64,000 nucleotides of DNA, taken from assembly GCF_945882965.1 (NCBI RefSeq), contig NZ_CAMCWY010000002.1, forward strand, positions 1 through 64,000, given 5' to 3'. This DNA comes from Sphingorhabdus sp. EL138. Lineage in GTDB: Bacteria; Pseudomonadota; Alphaproteobacteria; Sphingomonadales; Sphingomonadaceae. Numbering within the stretch: position 1 is the stretch's first letter; every line of letters starts with the position of its first letter. Under the pieces are notes generated by a model that saw only the letters and a list, made by a program, of their open reading frames with translations, was not told the DNA's origin and searched no databases. Made by a program: the position numbers and the translations under genes. Shown piece after piece: positions 50,000 to 58,926 of this stretch.

Positions 50000-50372
50000 A
50001 AAAAAACTCCTGAAAACGATGTTGGAATCTCTAGCGCCAGCTAAAGTCAGCTTAAGGTCGCAATGAAGTCAAATTCATGTCACTGGGGTAGTATGTTTAT
50101 GAATACTCCGGTCGGCAGCAGGCGACGACGTAGCCGCGGTTTAAAGCACGAAACATTGAGAGGCTTGTCCGGATCAGAACATTTGACACTGCCGTAGGAA
50201 AATTTAAAAATGCTGCTAAAGCGCAGCCTTTCGCTGCCTTAGACCCAACTCACTGTCGACAAGGTGCGAGAATCGGCTGCAATTGGGCCGGGAGCGGACT
50301 GTCGGCATTGCGGTTTGGAACTAGGCAAAGCAGAAGTCCGTTCGACACATTACGCGGCAGTGAGCTGTTCGC
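50000..50372. other. intergenic region with dispersed repeat
   Basis: No gene. Bases 50285-50345 (GGGCCGGGAGCGGACTGTC, GGCATTGCGGTTTGGAACTA) repeat 10828-10885. The part near 50000-50110 should contain the promoter of the TonB receptor. Confidence 0.45.
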
Positions 50373-51257
50373 CTATGTTCTCGCCCGAATTTCTGCCGCA
50401 ACCTTCAGCGCTGCTTTCATAAGTGGCATACGCCGCCTTTCGCTGCGAATGGCCAGATAACCCTCAACCTTGACGGCTCCCGACCCAGTTTTGATCGGTA
50501 ATATGCGGATGCGGTTATCTGGCGGACACTCGCGTTCAAACATCAAACTGATGCCAAGGCCGTGCGCGACGCCTTCGCGGATCATTTCGCGCGTGTGTAA
50601 CTCCATTGTACGGCCTGTGGGAATCTCGGCTTCAGACAATAATCTTTTCGTAGCTGCCAAGGTTCGCGACGATGCCTCGCGGACTAGAAGGACATGGTCG
50701 GCAATTGATTCCAATAGAAATTCCGAGCGGCCCTCGTCGCTCGAGCGCGATGGGACAATCGCCACCAAGCGATCCTGATAGAGCGGTACATAACTATAGT
50801 CAGGGTCAACTTTCGGTTCGCAGATGATGGCAACGTCAACCTGAGCCTTCATCAGTAACTCATTGGTATGGAGTGCATTGGCGATTGTCACGCGAAAGCG
50901 GGTTTGCGGCACCTTTGCCAAAAATTCCGCCATGAATTCCGCCGCAACTGGCGGGGAATCCGTTCCCAGACGCAGTATCGAACCGCTTTCAGGGTCATCT
51001 TCACCCAGAAGTACGTTAATTTCTTCGGCGATCCCGAACAACGCCTGCGCGCGTTCATACAAAGCCTGGCCTGCGTTTGTTAACGTAAGCGGTGGCCTGA
51101 TACCTTCAATCAGCTTTACCTTGTAGCGCTCCTCAAGGGCTTTCAGCTGCTTCGACAATGTAGGCTGTGATATATTCAGCCGCCGCGCAGCGCGCGTCAC
51201 GCTGCGCTCACTGGCAACTGCGTAAAACGAGCGAAGATGGTTGAAGTTGACGCTCAT
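50373..51257 (-). CDS. LysR-family regulator of the phosphonoacetaldehyde operon
   Basis: 294 residues from ATG 51257 (GGAGCTCCA directly upstream); ATG 51290 is less likely. FNHLRSFYAVASERSVTRAA RRLNISQPTLSKQLKALEER is the LysR helix-turn-helix, followed by an effector-binding domain (GSILRLGTDSPPVAAEFMAE FLAKVP). It is divergent from the FAD oxidoreductase-phnX operon with a 132-bp gap containing ATGC-N7-GCAT (51302-51316), so it is probably the activator for 2-aminoethylphosphonate or a related compound. Confidence 0.9.
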   Translation of the reverse strand: MSVNFNHLRSFYAVASERSVTRAARRLNISQPTLSKQLKALEERYKVKLIEGIRPPLTLTNAGQALYERAQALFGIAEEINVLLGEDDPESGSILRLGTDSPPVAAEFMAEFLAKVPQTRFRVTIANALHTNELLMKAQVDVAIICEPKVDPDYSYVPLYQDRLVAIVPSRSSDEGRSEFLLESIADHVLLVREASSRTLAATKRLLSEAEIPTGRTMELHTREMIREGVAHGLGISLMFERECPPDNRIRILPIKTGSGAVKVEGYLAIRSERRRMPLMKAALKVAAEIRART

Positions 51258-51301
51258 TGGAGCTCCGGCAATGTCGGTATCGACCGCCATCTATCGTCAC
51301 C

Positions 51302-51316
51302 ATGCCTTAAATGCAT
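51302..51316. promoter_or_regulatory. candidate LysR-type regulator box
   Basis: ATGCCTTAAATGCAT shows ATGC-N7-GCAT dyad symmetry in the divergent region between the LysR gene and the operon it probably controls; T-N11-A spacing is met. Confidence 0.4.
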
Positions 51317-51389
51317 TTTGAAACTCCACTGCTTTACGTAATTGAACTAGACATCAAATGTTACAAATTTTGTCACGGACCGAATCAAG

Positions 51390-52529
51390 ATGAATAAGTC
51401 ATATGACGTAGCAGTAGTGGGCCGCGGGATTGTTGGCCTTGCCCACGCCCTTGCTGCTGCCAAAAATGGCTTGCGCGTCGTGGTGATCGATAGGACAGAG
51501 CGCGCAACGGGAGCCAGTATTCGCAATTTTGGTTTTGTGACCGTAACAGGTCAAGAGCGACATGAGATGTGGCCACTTGCACTTCGTGCGAAGCAAATCT
51601 GGACCGAAGTGACCTTGCGCGCCAAGATCGAAGTCCAACAGACGGGACTCGTTATGAGTGCACGTCGCCCTGCCGCGGCGGCGATACTTGAATCATTTAT
51701 GGCGACCGAAATGGGTGCGGGATGTGAGCTGCTCACACACACGCAACTCGCTGCTCGCCATCCAGCCGTGCCTTATCAGCCTTGTGCCGCGGCCCTCGTA
51801 AGTTCACATGAACTTAGGATCGAAGCACGTGAGGCGATCCCCGCAGTGGCCAACTGGATGCGTGCGGAGTTGGGGGTTCATTTTGCTGAGCCAGCCAGCG
51901 TCATTGGGTGCACGCAAGGCCGCGTTGTTACGAGCGCCGGAACGATCAAGGCGGACTCAATCTTCATCTGCCCCGGCGACGACCTTAATGCATTATATCC
52001 CGGAGTTATGGCTGCGCATGCAGTTACACGATGCAAGCTTCAAATGCTGCGCCTCGCTGCGCCAAGCTATCGCTTGCCGAGTCCGGTGATGAGCGATCTC
52101 GGCATCATGCGCTACGAAGGGTATTCAGCCCTAACTGGCGCGGCGTCATTAACGGCGCAACTGCGCGATGAACAGCCGAGTGCGGTCACCGCCGGTGTCC
52201 ACCTTATTGTTGCGCAGTCCGCCGACGGCTCGCTTGTCGTAGGGGACAGCCATGACTATGGCGATGCGCCGGACCCGTTTGTCCATGACGCGATTGATGA
52301 CCTAATCCTCAATGAATTTGACGCTGTTCTTGGAACACCGCCGCCAACCGTCGAACGCTGGATGGGGGTTTATGCGTCCTCAAGCAAACAAAACTGGTTC
52401 ACTGAACAGGTTGAGGCAGGCGTACACTTAACGGTCGTAACTTGTGGAGCGGGCATGTCGACTGCCTTCGCCATTGGGGAACGCGTTGTCGAGAAAGCGT
52501 TGAACCAGAAGATCAGGGAGCTTGCGTGA
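51390..52529 (+). CDS. FAD-dependent oxidoreductase of phosphonate clusters (TIGR03364-like)
   Basis: 379 residues. AVVGRGIVGLAHALAAAKNG LRVVVID is the FAD-binding GxGxxG fold; ATGASIRNFGFVTVTGQ is the DAO-type region specific for this group. Members co-occur with phosphonate genes, and some are reported to oxidise N-methylated 2-aminoethylphosphonate to phosphonoacetaldehyde. The next gene, phnX, consumes that product, and no phnW transaminase is visible. The stop overlaps the phnX start (TGATG). The exact substrate is inferred. Confidence 0.85.
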   Translation: MNKSYDVAVVGRGIVGLAHALAAAKNGLRVVVIDRTERATGASIRNFGFVTVTGQERHEMWPLALRAKQIWTEVTLRAKIEVQQTGLVMSARRPAAAAILESFMATEMGAGCELLTHTQLAARHPAVPYQPCAAALVSSHELRIEAREAIPAVANWMRAELGVHFAEPASVIGCTQGRVVTSAGTIKADSIFICPGDDLNALYPGVMAAHAVTRCKLQMLRLAAPSYRLPSPVMSDLGIMRYEGYSALTGAASLTAQLRDEQPSAVTAGVHLIVAQSADGSLVVGDSHDYGDAPDPFVHDAIDDLILNEFDAVLGTPPPTVERWMGVYASSSKQNWFTEQVEAGVHLTVVTCGAGMSTAFAIGERVVEKALNQKIRELA

Positions 52530-53371
52530 TGGCATCGATTGAAGCGATCCTTTTCGATTGGGCCGGAACAGTGATCGATTTCGGATCGCGCGCGCCGGTG
52601 GTTGCGATGGAAAACACATTTGCAGGCGAAGACATCAAGGTCGAAAAGGATGTCATTCGCCGATATATGGGCATGGCAAAGCGCGAGCATGTCATTGCTA
52701 TATTGTCCGAGCCAGCTGTCGGCGCACGTTGGCGCGCTGCCAAGAGTACTGATTGGACCGAGGCCGATGTTGATCGTGTGATGATTGCGCTTGAACCGGC
52801 GATGCAATCCGCTGCAACCGAGAACAGCCAACTTATTCCAGGTGCGGCAGCCGCAGTTTTGGCAGCGCGTGAAAAGGGAATCCGTATCGGTTCGACGACT
52901 GGCTACACGCGGGCAATGATGACGGGAATTCTCCCTGCCGCAGCAAGGCAGGGCTATGTCCCGGACGTAACGATATGCGCTGGGGAAACAGCGCAGGGCC
53001 GTCCGGCACCCTTGATGCTGTGGCAGGCAATGGCGCAGTTAAAGGCTTGGCCAGCTGGGCGCTGCGTGGCTGTCGACGATGCGCCCGTCGGTATAGAGGC
53101 CGGACGAAACGCGGGTTTGTGGACAATTGGCGTTGCCGCATCGGGCAACGGTGTCGGCATGGATGCAGATGCATGGGCTGCGCTTGATGCAGCCGAGCAG
53201 GCGGCGTGCCTAAAGCCCGTATTTGCATCATTTGATAAAGTTGGTGCAGATTTCGTCATTCAAAGTGTTGCGGATCTAGCACTGGCCCTTGATGCTATTG
53301 AGCAAGCGGTCGTTACCGGGTGCCATCCGGGTGGCGCGGCCACTGTCGCTTTGGGCTGCGAAGCGACATGA
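52529..53371 (+). CDS. phnX: phosphonoacetaldehyde hydrolase (phosphonatase)
   Basis: 280 residues from ATG 52529; the reading from 52442 lies inside the FAD gene. The HAD nucleophile motif is FDWAGTVIDFG (Asp10, Thr14), the family-specific Schiff-base Lys51 is in RRYMGMAKREHV, and IRIGSTTGYTRAMM and VAVDDAPVGIEAG complete the HAD core. It splits phosphonoacetaldehyde into acetaldehyde and phosphate. It overlaps the transporter gene (ATGA). Confidence 0.93.
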   Translation: MASIEAILFDWAGTVIDFGSRAPVVAMENTFAGEDIKVEKDVIRRYMGMAKREHVIAILSEPAVGARWRAAKSTDWTEADVDRVMIALEPAMQSAATENSQLIPGAAAAVLAAREKGIRIGSTTGYTRAMMTGILPAAARQGYVPDVTICAGETAQGRPAPLMLWQAMAQLKAWPAGRCVAVDDAPVGIEAGRNAGLWTIGVAASGNGVGMDADAWAALDAAEQAACLKPVFASFDKVGADFVIQSVADLALALDAIEQAVVTGCHPGGAATVALGCEAT

Positions 53372-54654
53372 TAACCCCGTCAGGCTTAGCCGCCCATGAC
53401 CATGAAGACGGCAAAGACAGCCTAGCGTTTATATTATTTGCAGGTGGCGCCGCGTTCAGTGCCTATTTTGCGATGTATGCGTTCCGCAAGCCTTTTACCG
53501 CAGCAACCTATACGGACTTTGCCGATTGGCAGTTCGCAATCGACTTCAAAATCGCGCTCGTGATTGCACAGCTGATTGGTTACGCGCTCTCAAAATTCAT
53601 CGGCGTCAAAGTGGTTTCCGAAATGTCTCCAGCGCGCCGTGCGCTTGCGATAATCAGTCTCATTGCAATATCGTGGGTTGCTCTCGTCCTGTTTGCGATT
53701 TTACCCGCCCAAGCAAAGCCAGTCGCTATGTTTTTCAACGGTTTGCCGCTTGGGATGATTTGGGGCTTGGTCTTTGCCTATCTGGAAGGACGCCGCTCGA
53801 GCGAAATTCTAGCATCGATCCTTTGCGCCAGTTTCATCCTTTCGTCGGGACTGGTAAAGTCGGTCGGTTCGTGGCTGATGGCCGAATGGCAAGTAACCGA
53901 GTTGTGGATGCCCGCGGCAACAGGTGTGCTTTTCATGCCAATACTTCTGGTATCGGTATACGGCCTTTCGCGCTTACCGCCGCCTAGCGCCCGTGATGTC
54001 GCTGAACGCGTTGCGCGCCCGCCTATTAACGCCGCAGGTCGTAGTGCATTCTTGGGGGAATATGGACCGGGTGTCGTTTTACTCGTGCTGGCTTATGTCC
54101 TGTTTACTGTGATCCGCGATTTTCGGGACAATTTTGCAGCGGAGATCTGGGAAGCACTTGGCTATGGTCAATCGCCGATTGTTTTTGCTGCCAGTGAAGC
54201 CCCCATCGCCGTTTTGACCCTCGTTATTCTGGCAAGCCTTGTTGCAGTCCGCGATAATTACCGTGCTTTGATAATTATGCATTTTATCATTCTGGCCGGT
54301 GCCATATTGGTTGGCGTTTCAACACTCGCATTTTCCGTCGGATGGTTGGATCCCGCCTTCTGGATGGTCGCATCGGGGCTTGGACTATATCTCGCTTATA
54401 CACCATTCAACGCGATGTTGTTCGACCGTTTAATTGCAGCGTCAGGTCGTGCGGGAACGGCTGCATTTCTGATCTATATTGCGGATGCATCGGGCTACGC
54501 TGGCAGCGTCGGTCTGCTTCTGCTTCGCAATCTGCCTGGCATGGCCATTGACTGGCTGCCTTTTTACACCGCGCTCGCATTATTTGGCGCTGCGTTCAGT
54601 TTTTTACTAATGATCGCTTCTTTGCGACATTTTAATTACAAATTAAAGAAATAA
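53368..54654 (+). CDS. DUF5690 (MFS-like) membrane transporter
   Basis: 428 residues from ATG 53368, coupled to phnX. About twelve hydrophobic helices; FAGGAAFSAYFAMYAFRKPF TAATY is the DUF5690 opening, and YALSKFIGVKVVSEM and GLYLAYTPFNAMLFDRLIAA match. It resembles hexose-phosphate-type MFS carriers. In a phnX operon it is a candidate importer of aminoethylphosphonate or an N-methyl derivative; this is inferred from location. Confidence 0.85.
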   Translation: MITPSGLAAHDHEDGKDSLAFILFAGGAAFSAYFAMYAFRKPFTAATYTDFADWQFAIDFKIALVIAQLIGYALSKFIGVKVVSEMSPARRALAIISLIAISWVALVLFAILPAQAKPVAMFFNGLPLGMIWGLVFAYLEGRRSSEILASILCASFILSSGLVKSVGSWLMAEWQVTELWMPAATGVLFMPILLVSVYGLSRLPPPSARDVAERVARPPINAAGRSAFLGEYGPGVVLLVLAYVLFTVIRDFRDNFAAEIWEALGYGQSPIVFAASEAPIAVLTLVILASLVAVRDNYRALIIMHFIILAGAILVGVSTLAFSVGWLDPAFWMVASGLGLYLAYTPFNAMLFDRLIAASGRAGTAAFLIYIADASGYAGSVGLLLLRNLPGMAIDWLPFYTALALFGAAFSFLLMIASLRHFNYKLKK

Positions 54655-54822
54655 ATTTTACTATTTACTGTAAAGAGCAATTTTTCGCGATTTTTTCTAA
54701 AGTATTTAAAGCGTCTATTGATACTATGCATGCAATGAATTGGCGATGGAGCCAGATCACGTGTCAACCGTGTTGCGAAACTAGAAAAAATATCAGTTCG
54801 ATTCGCGCGAAAAGGATAAACC

Positions 54823-57258
54823 ATGAAAACTTTCATTTATGCTGCATCGATCAGTGCGCTGGCGCTTGCCAGCGCAACGAGTGCAAAGGCCTACGACGAA
54901 GTTGAGGCCGCCACCGCAGAAGGCGAGACCATTATCGTCACCGCCGAACGGGTCGCGCGCGCCAACAATGTTGTCGAGAAAGCTTATATTGAAGCGCTTT
55001 CTGGCGGCGAAAATATCGTCAATGCCATTCGCACAGTACCTGGTGTGCAAATCCGCGGTTCGGATGCGTTCAATGCGGATCCTTGGAGCTACGGCATTAA
55101 CATTCGCGGTTTTGAAGTTAACCTGCGCAACTCAAAACTGGGCCAGACGCTTGATGGCTTGCCATTGTTCAACGCGTCTTATTATCTCGGCGGTGCACCG
55201 GCCACCAAGTTCCTAGCTTCCGAAAATGCAGATCGTGTTCAAGTAAACCAGGGAACAGCCGATGTTGGCTCGCCTTCGACGTCCGCACTCGGAGGGACAA
55301 TTGCCTATTTCTCGCGCGAACCAAAAGCAGAGTTCGGCGGACGGGTTAGTGCTACATTATCTAGCTTTGACAGTCGCCGCGTCTACGCCGACATAGATAC
55401 AGGTGAGATTTTCGGAAATACCCGCGCATATTTCGCAGTATCGGACCTTGATACCCACCTGTGGCCGCATGGCGGACGAACGCCAGCCGGTATCGAGCAA
55501 TTCCATGTCGAGGGCAAAAGCGTCTCTGATTTTGGCGACGTTAAGCTTACGCTGCGTGGATCATATAACTACAGCGACGATGATCCCATCATCGAAGCCA
55601 CCCGCGCTTTTATCGAGCAGACCGGCTACACGGTCGATGGTTCATCGGCGACTTTTAATCCCACCAGCGCTGCTCCAAATGAATATTGGGCGGACGAGTG
55701 GGCCGCGATACGTACCAACATCATGGGTTATGCCAAGCTAGACTGGAAACCGTCGGACACGATCTCGATTTCGTTTTCACCCTATTTCCATAGCAATGAA
55801 GGGGTTGGTGAATTCCTGCCACCATTTCAGGAACCCCGTTTCGTAAACACGGCTAATCCTGGCGCTTTGCAACAGGTGATCATTGCTGGTTCGCGCATTC
55901 GTACGACCTTTGCCGATAATCAGGGCCGGGCCGTTCTGCCGTACGCCAGTGGTGGCGTAGAACGCGTGTACACGGACCTCGCGGGCGCCATCGTGCGTTC
56001 GTCGACCTGCTTCAATGCAGACAATACCGCAAAGGCCGGCGCAGATTGCTCGTCAGCGCAAAGCTACCGGAACAGCACCTATTACTCGCAACGGTTCGGC
56101 GCAGTTTTCAACATCAACGCCGAGTTCGGCAATCACGATTTGCGCGCTGGTCTATGGTATGAAAAGCTTGATCGCGACTTTGGCCGTGAATGGTTTCCAT
56201 ATTTGGATATTCGTAAAGGCCCTATCGCCTCCAATACCGTCTACCGTGAAGATTTCCGCCAGAATTTCAAAACGGATGTGGTGAAACTCCACATTGCTGA
56301 TACCTGGAATATCACAGACTCGTTAACGATCGATGCCGGTCTGCAGCATTATTTCGTCAAGATTTCAGGTACCTCGGTTGAAGATCGGAATTTCAATTCG
56401 GCAGGCCAACAGATTTCGACAACGCGCTCGAAATTCAACAGCGATAGCAACATGCTGTTGCCATCAGTTGGCGTAGTCTTTGATGCTACCGAACGGTTCC
56501 AACTTTTTGCCGGTTACTCGCGCAATTTTGCTGCAATCGGTGATTGGGCCATCGAAAAAACCGGAACCGATTTTTCCAATCTCAACCCAGAAGTCGCAAC
56601 CAATTACGAAATCGGCACGCGGTATCGTGGTGCCGGTGTTCGCGGTGCGTTAACATTGTATCGCATCAAGTATAACGACCCGATTGTGTTTTTGACTGAC
56701 GATTTTGCAATCGGTACTGGCGGGATCAACTATTCTGCAGGCACCGGCGGCACCTATTTTAACATCGACGGTGGCGTGCGGTCACAGGGTGTTGAAGCCA
56801 GCCTTGATGCCGATTTAACCCGCAACTTTGGTGCCGGACTTGCCGTCACGATTAACGATGCGACATACACAAAGGGCTTCCGGGGCGCGAGTTACGGGGG
56901 TAACCGGGTAACGGTGCCTGCTGGTGCAAAGGTTTCCGGAACACCTGATTATATTGTTGCTGGAACTCTTAACTATCGCAGCGAACGCATTAATAGCCAA
57001 TTGACCGTTCGTCATATCGGTTCGGCTCCTGGAGATGCCGCGAATACGCCGGCGCTGGAAATCGATACCTACACGTTGGTCGACCTTTCGGTCGGTTACA
57101 AATTGCCGATCGGTGATCGCCAGAGCGTAGAAGCACGTCTTGGTGTGAACAACCTTTTTGACGAGCGCTATATTGGCGGTATTCTCGACGAGTTCACGCA
57201 GCGTTACACCGTGGGTTCACCCCGCACCGTTGCGCTGACGGCTACGATAAGCTTCTAA
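54823..57258 (+). CDS. TonB-dependent receptor of the phnX region
   Basis: 811 residues, ATG 54823 (AAAAGGATAAACC). Sec signal MKTFIYAASISALALASATS AKA. TonB box region ETIIVTAERVARANNVVEKA; plug NAIRTVPGVQIRGSD, ENADRVQVNQGTADVGSPST SALGGTIAYFSRE. The barrel ends RTVALTATISF. It is preceded by a 165-bp AT-rich promoter region and followed by a strong terminator, so it is a separate unit. Next to the FAD oxidoreductase, phnX and DUF5690 genes it is likely to import the matching phosphonate across the outer membrane. Confidence 0.92.
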   Translation: MKTFIYAASISALALASATSAKAYDEVEAATAEGETIIVTAERVARANNVVEKAYIEALSGGENIVNAIRTVPGVQIRGSDAFNADPWSYGINIRGFEVNLRNSKLGQTLDGLPLFNASYYLGGAPATKFLASENADRVQVNQGTADVGSPSTSALGGTIAYFSREPKAEFGGRVSATLSSFDSRRVYADIDTGEIFGNTRAYFAVSDLDTHLWPHGGRTPAGIEQFHVEGKSVSDFGDVKLTLRGSYNYSDDDPIIEATRAFIEQTGYTVDGSSATFNPTSAAPNEYWADEWAAIRTNIMGYAKLDWKPSDTISISFSPYFHSNEGVGEFLPPFQEPRFVNTANPGALQQVIIAGSRIRTTFADNQGRAVLPYASGGVERVYTDLAGAIVRSSTCFNADNTAKAGADCSSAQSYRNSTYYSQRFGAVFNINAEFGNHDLRAGLWYEKLDRDFGREWFPYLDIRKGPIASNTVYREDFRQNFKTDVVKLHIADTWNITDSLTIDAGLQHYFVKISGTSVEDRNFNSAGQQISTTRSKFNSDSNMLLPSVGVVFDATERFQLFAGYSRNFAAIGDWAIEKTGTDFSNLNPEVATNYEIGTRYRGAGVRGALTLYRIKYNDPIVFLTDDFAIGTGGINYSAGTGGTYFNIDGGVRSQGVEASLDADLTRNFGAGLAVTINDATYTKGFRGASYGGNRVTVPAGAKVSGTPDYIVAGTLNYRSERINSQLTVRHIGSAPGDAANTPALEIDTYTLVDLSVGYKLPIGDRQSVEARLGVNNLFDERYIGGILDEFTQRYTVGSPRTVALTATISF

Positions 57259-57289
57259 ACATAAGCGTTTGGAACCGAGGTATTGGAGG

Positions 57290-57325
57290 AAGGGGCGGCG
57301 CGATGCGTCGTCCCTTCGTTGTTTT
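57290..57325 (+). terminator. Rho-independent terminator after TonB receptor
   Basis: Arms AAGGGGCGGCG and CGTCGTCCCTT pair fully when two G-U pairs are allowed (5-base loop), followed by CGTTGTTTTA. Confidence 0.75.
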
Positions 57326-57397
57326 ATGCCGAATGATTTGCATTGATTTAATCGGCGACTTTTAGGTCCGACGTAATCATACATCTACACTCGTTTT

Positions 57398-57544
57398 CTG
57401 CCGCAAAACTGCCGCTCCCCACTTGTTTGAAACCTGAACACAAAGCTTGCTAGCAAATTGTGCTTGAAATGTTCGGATCGTGTTCGGATTTTTAAGGGCT
57501 TTACAAAAAATTTGATTTATAACGAAAATTTCATCGGCCCGAAT
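57398..57544. repeat. element end sequence upstream of scar D
   Basis: Homologous to 16400-16555: AACCTGAACACAAAGC, ATGTTCGGATCGTGTTCGGA and TTTGATTTATAA recur in the same order and spacing relative to the tRNA half. Confidence 0.7.
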
Positions 57545-57590
57545 CTTGCCAACGTTGGGTTCGAGGGTTCGAATCCCTTCGCCCGATCCA
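57545..57590 (+). repeat. tRNA-Gly(GCC) 3'-half att scar D (diverged)
   Basis: Same 46-base 3' half with three substitutions (CAACG for CAAGG, GGGT for GGGG, CGATCCA for CGCTCCA), followed by ATGATTTCAATG. The changed acceptor end would not pair properly, so this is an older scar. Confidence 0.8.
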
Positions 57591-57705
57591 ATGATTTCAA
57601 TGTCTTAGGCGGCACAGCCTTTGCTATCAAAACAGCGCGTCCTTCTCGGATCATTCCTGCGAACAATGCGCATAAACGCGCTGGAACAAATTAAAAACTA
57701 AACCT

Positions 57706-58926
57706 TTAGGCGAGCCACGCGCCTGTGGCATTCGATCTCCAACCGAGTGATTTATACACGGCATCTACCAGCGCTTGACCGCGTTTGTTAAGCAGTATGC
57801 CTGCGCCCATGCGGTTCATCGTATAGCCAAAACTAATGCCCGCAGACGGGTCTGCGAAGCCTATGCTGCCACCCATCCCCACATGCCCAAAGGCGGATTC
57901 CCCAAGGATAACGCTTTCTGCCCCCATAGCTCGATTATCCGTGCTGGCCATAAACCCCATAGCAAAACGCATAGGTTGCATTAGTACAGCATCTTCATGT
58001 GTGGCGGCACTCACCCGCCCCATCTGCGCAAGCGTCCTCGGCGAAACCAGCGTACCGCCTCCGTTGGCAAGCGGTGCATACATGCCGGCTAAACCACGGC
58101 CGTTAGTAATGCCATTTGCACTGCCCATTTCTGCGGCATGAACGACGCGGCTGTTAAAGTCTGAATTACCTTGGTTATTTAGAAACAAGTTGGGCAAACT
58201 GCCGGGCTGCTGCGTAGCCATTCGAAAGAATTTCGATGCAAAGTTTACCTCGGATGGCGCGGGAGGGATCATCGGCGCGACCCGCCGTTCTTCGGATTCG
58301 GGAAGACCAATATGAAAATCCAACTCAAGCGGGCCAGCAACCTGTTCAGCAAAGAGAGCACCAAGCGGCATCCCGGCGGCAAGCCGCACAAGGTTGCCTA
58401 CAGTCCAAGCATAGGTCAATCCGTGATAGCCTTGTCGCCTGCCTGGCTCCCAAAACGCGGGTTCTAAAGCAACGCGCTCTGTCATATACTCCCAATCTGT
58501 AAGTCCCCCAGTTTTGATCGGTTCGCGCAAATGTGGGACAGGTGACGTGTGTCCGAGCATCATAGCCACGGTCGTGTCAGTTTTGCCCCCCGCAGCAAAT
58601 TCCGGCCAAAGGTCTACGACCCGCGCATTGTAATCCAGTTTACCCTGATCAACGAGCATATGCGCACACAGCGCGGTTGCCCCTTTGGTACAGGAATAGA
58701 CAAGGGAGATTGTGTCCCTTTCCCACTCCGCGCCCGTGTCCGCGTCTCGTAGCCCGCCCCAAAGGTCAATCACAGGTTTGCCATGGTAGGTAAGGCAAAC
58801 GCTCGCGCCGACCTCATCATTGTGCTCGAAATTGTCGCGAAAGGCGAAAAGCACTTGCTCGAACCCGGGTTCGCACACGCCATGGATGCTTCGGCCATCG
58901 CGAAGCTGCTGCAATAGGATTGTCAC
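57706..58926 (-). CDS. serine hydrolase, beta-lactamase-fold esterase
   Basis: 406 residues. SLVYSCTKGATAL contains the SxxK motif (Ser78-Lys81); GFEQVLFAFRDNFEHNDEVG ASVCLTYHGKPVIDLWGG is the EstB/class-C-like N-terminus, and WEPGRRQGYHGLTYAWTVG holds the conserved Tyr region. Such enzymes hydrolyse carboxylic esters or lactones. It overlaps the flavin monooxygenase gene by ATGA; Baeyer-Villiger oxidation yields esters that this enzyme could open. No signal peptide, so it acts in the cytoplasm. Confidence 0.9.
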   Translation of the reverse strand: MTILLQQLRDGRSIHGVCEPGFEQVLFAFRDNFEHNDEVGASVCLTYHGKPVIDLWGGLRDADTGAEWERDTISLVYSCTKGATALCAHMLVDQGKLDYNARVVDLWPEFAAGGKTDTTVAMMLGHTSPVPHLREPIKTGGLTDWEYMTERVALEPAFWEPGRRQGYHGLTYAWTVGNLVRLAAGMPLGALFAEQVAGPLELDFHIGLPESEERRVAPMIPPAPSEVNFASKFFRMATQQPGSLPNLFLNNQGNSDFNSRVVHAAEMGSANGITNGRGLAGMYAPLANGGGTLVSPRTLAQMGRVSAATHEDAVLMQPMRFAMGFMASTDNRAMGAESVILGESAFGHVGMGGSIGFADPSAGISFGYTMNRMGAGILLNKRGQALVDAVYKSLGWRSNATGAWLA

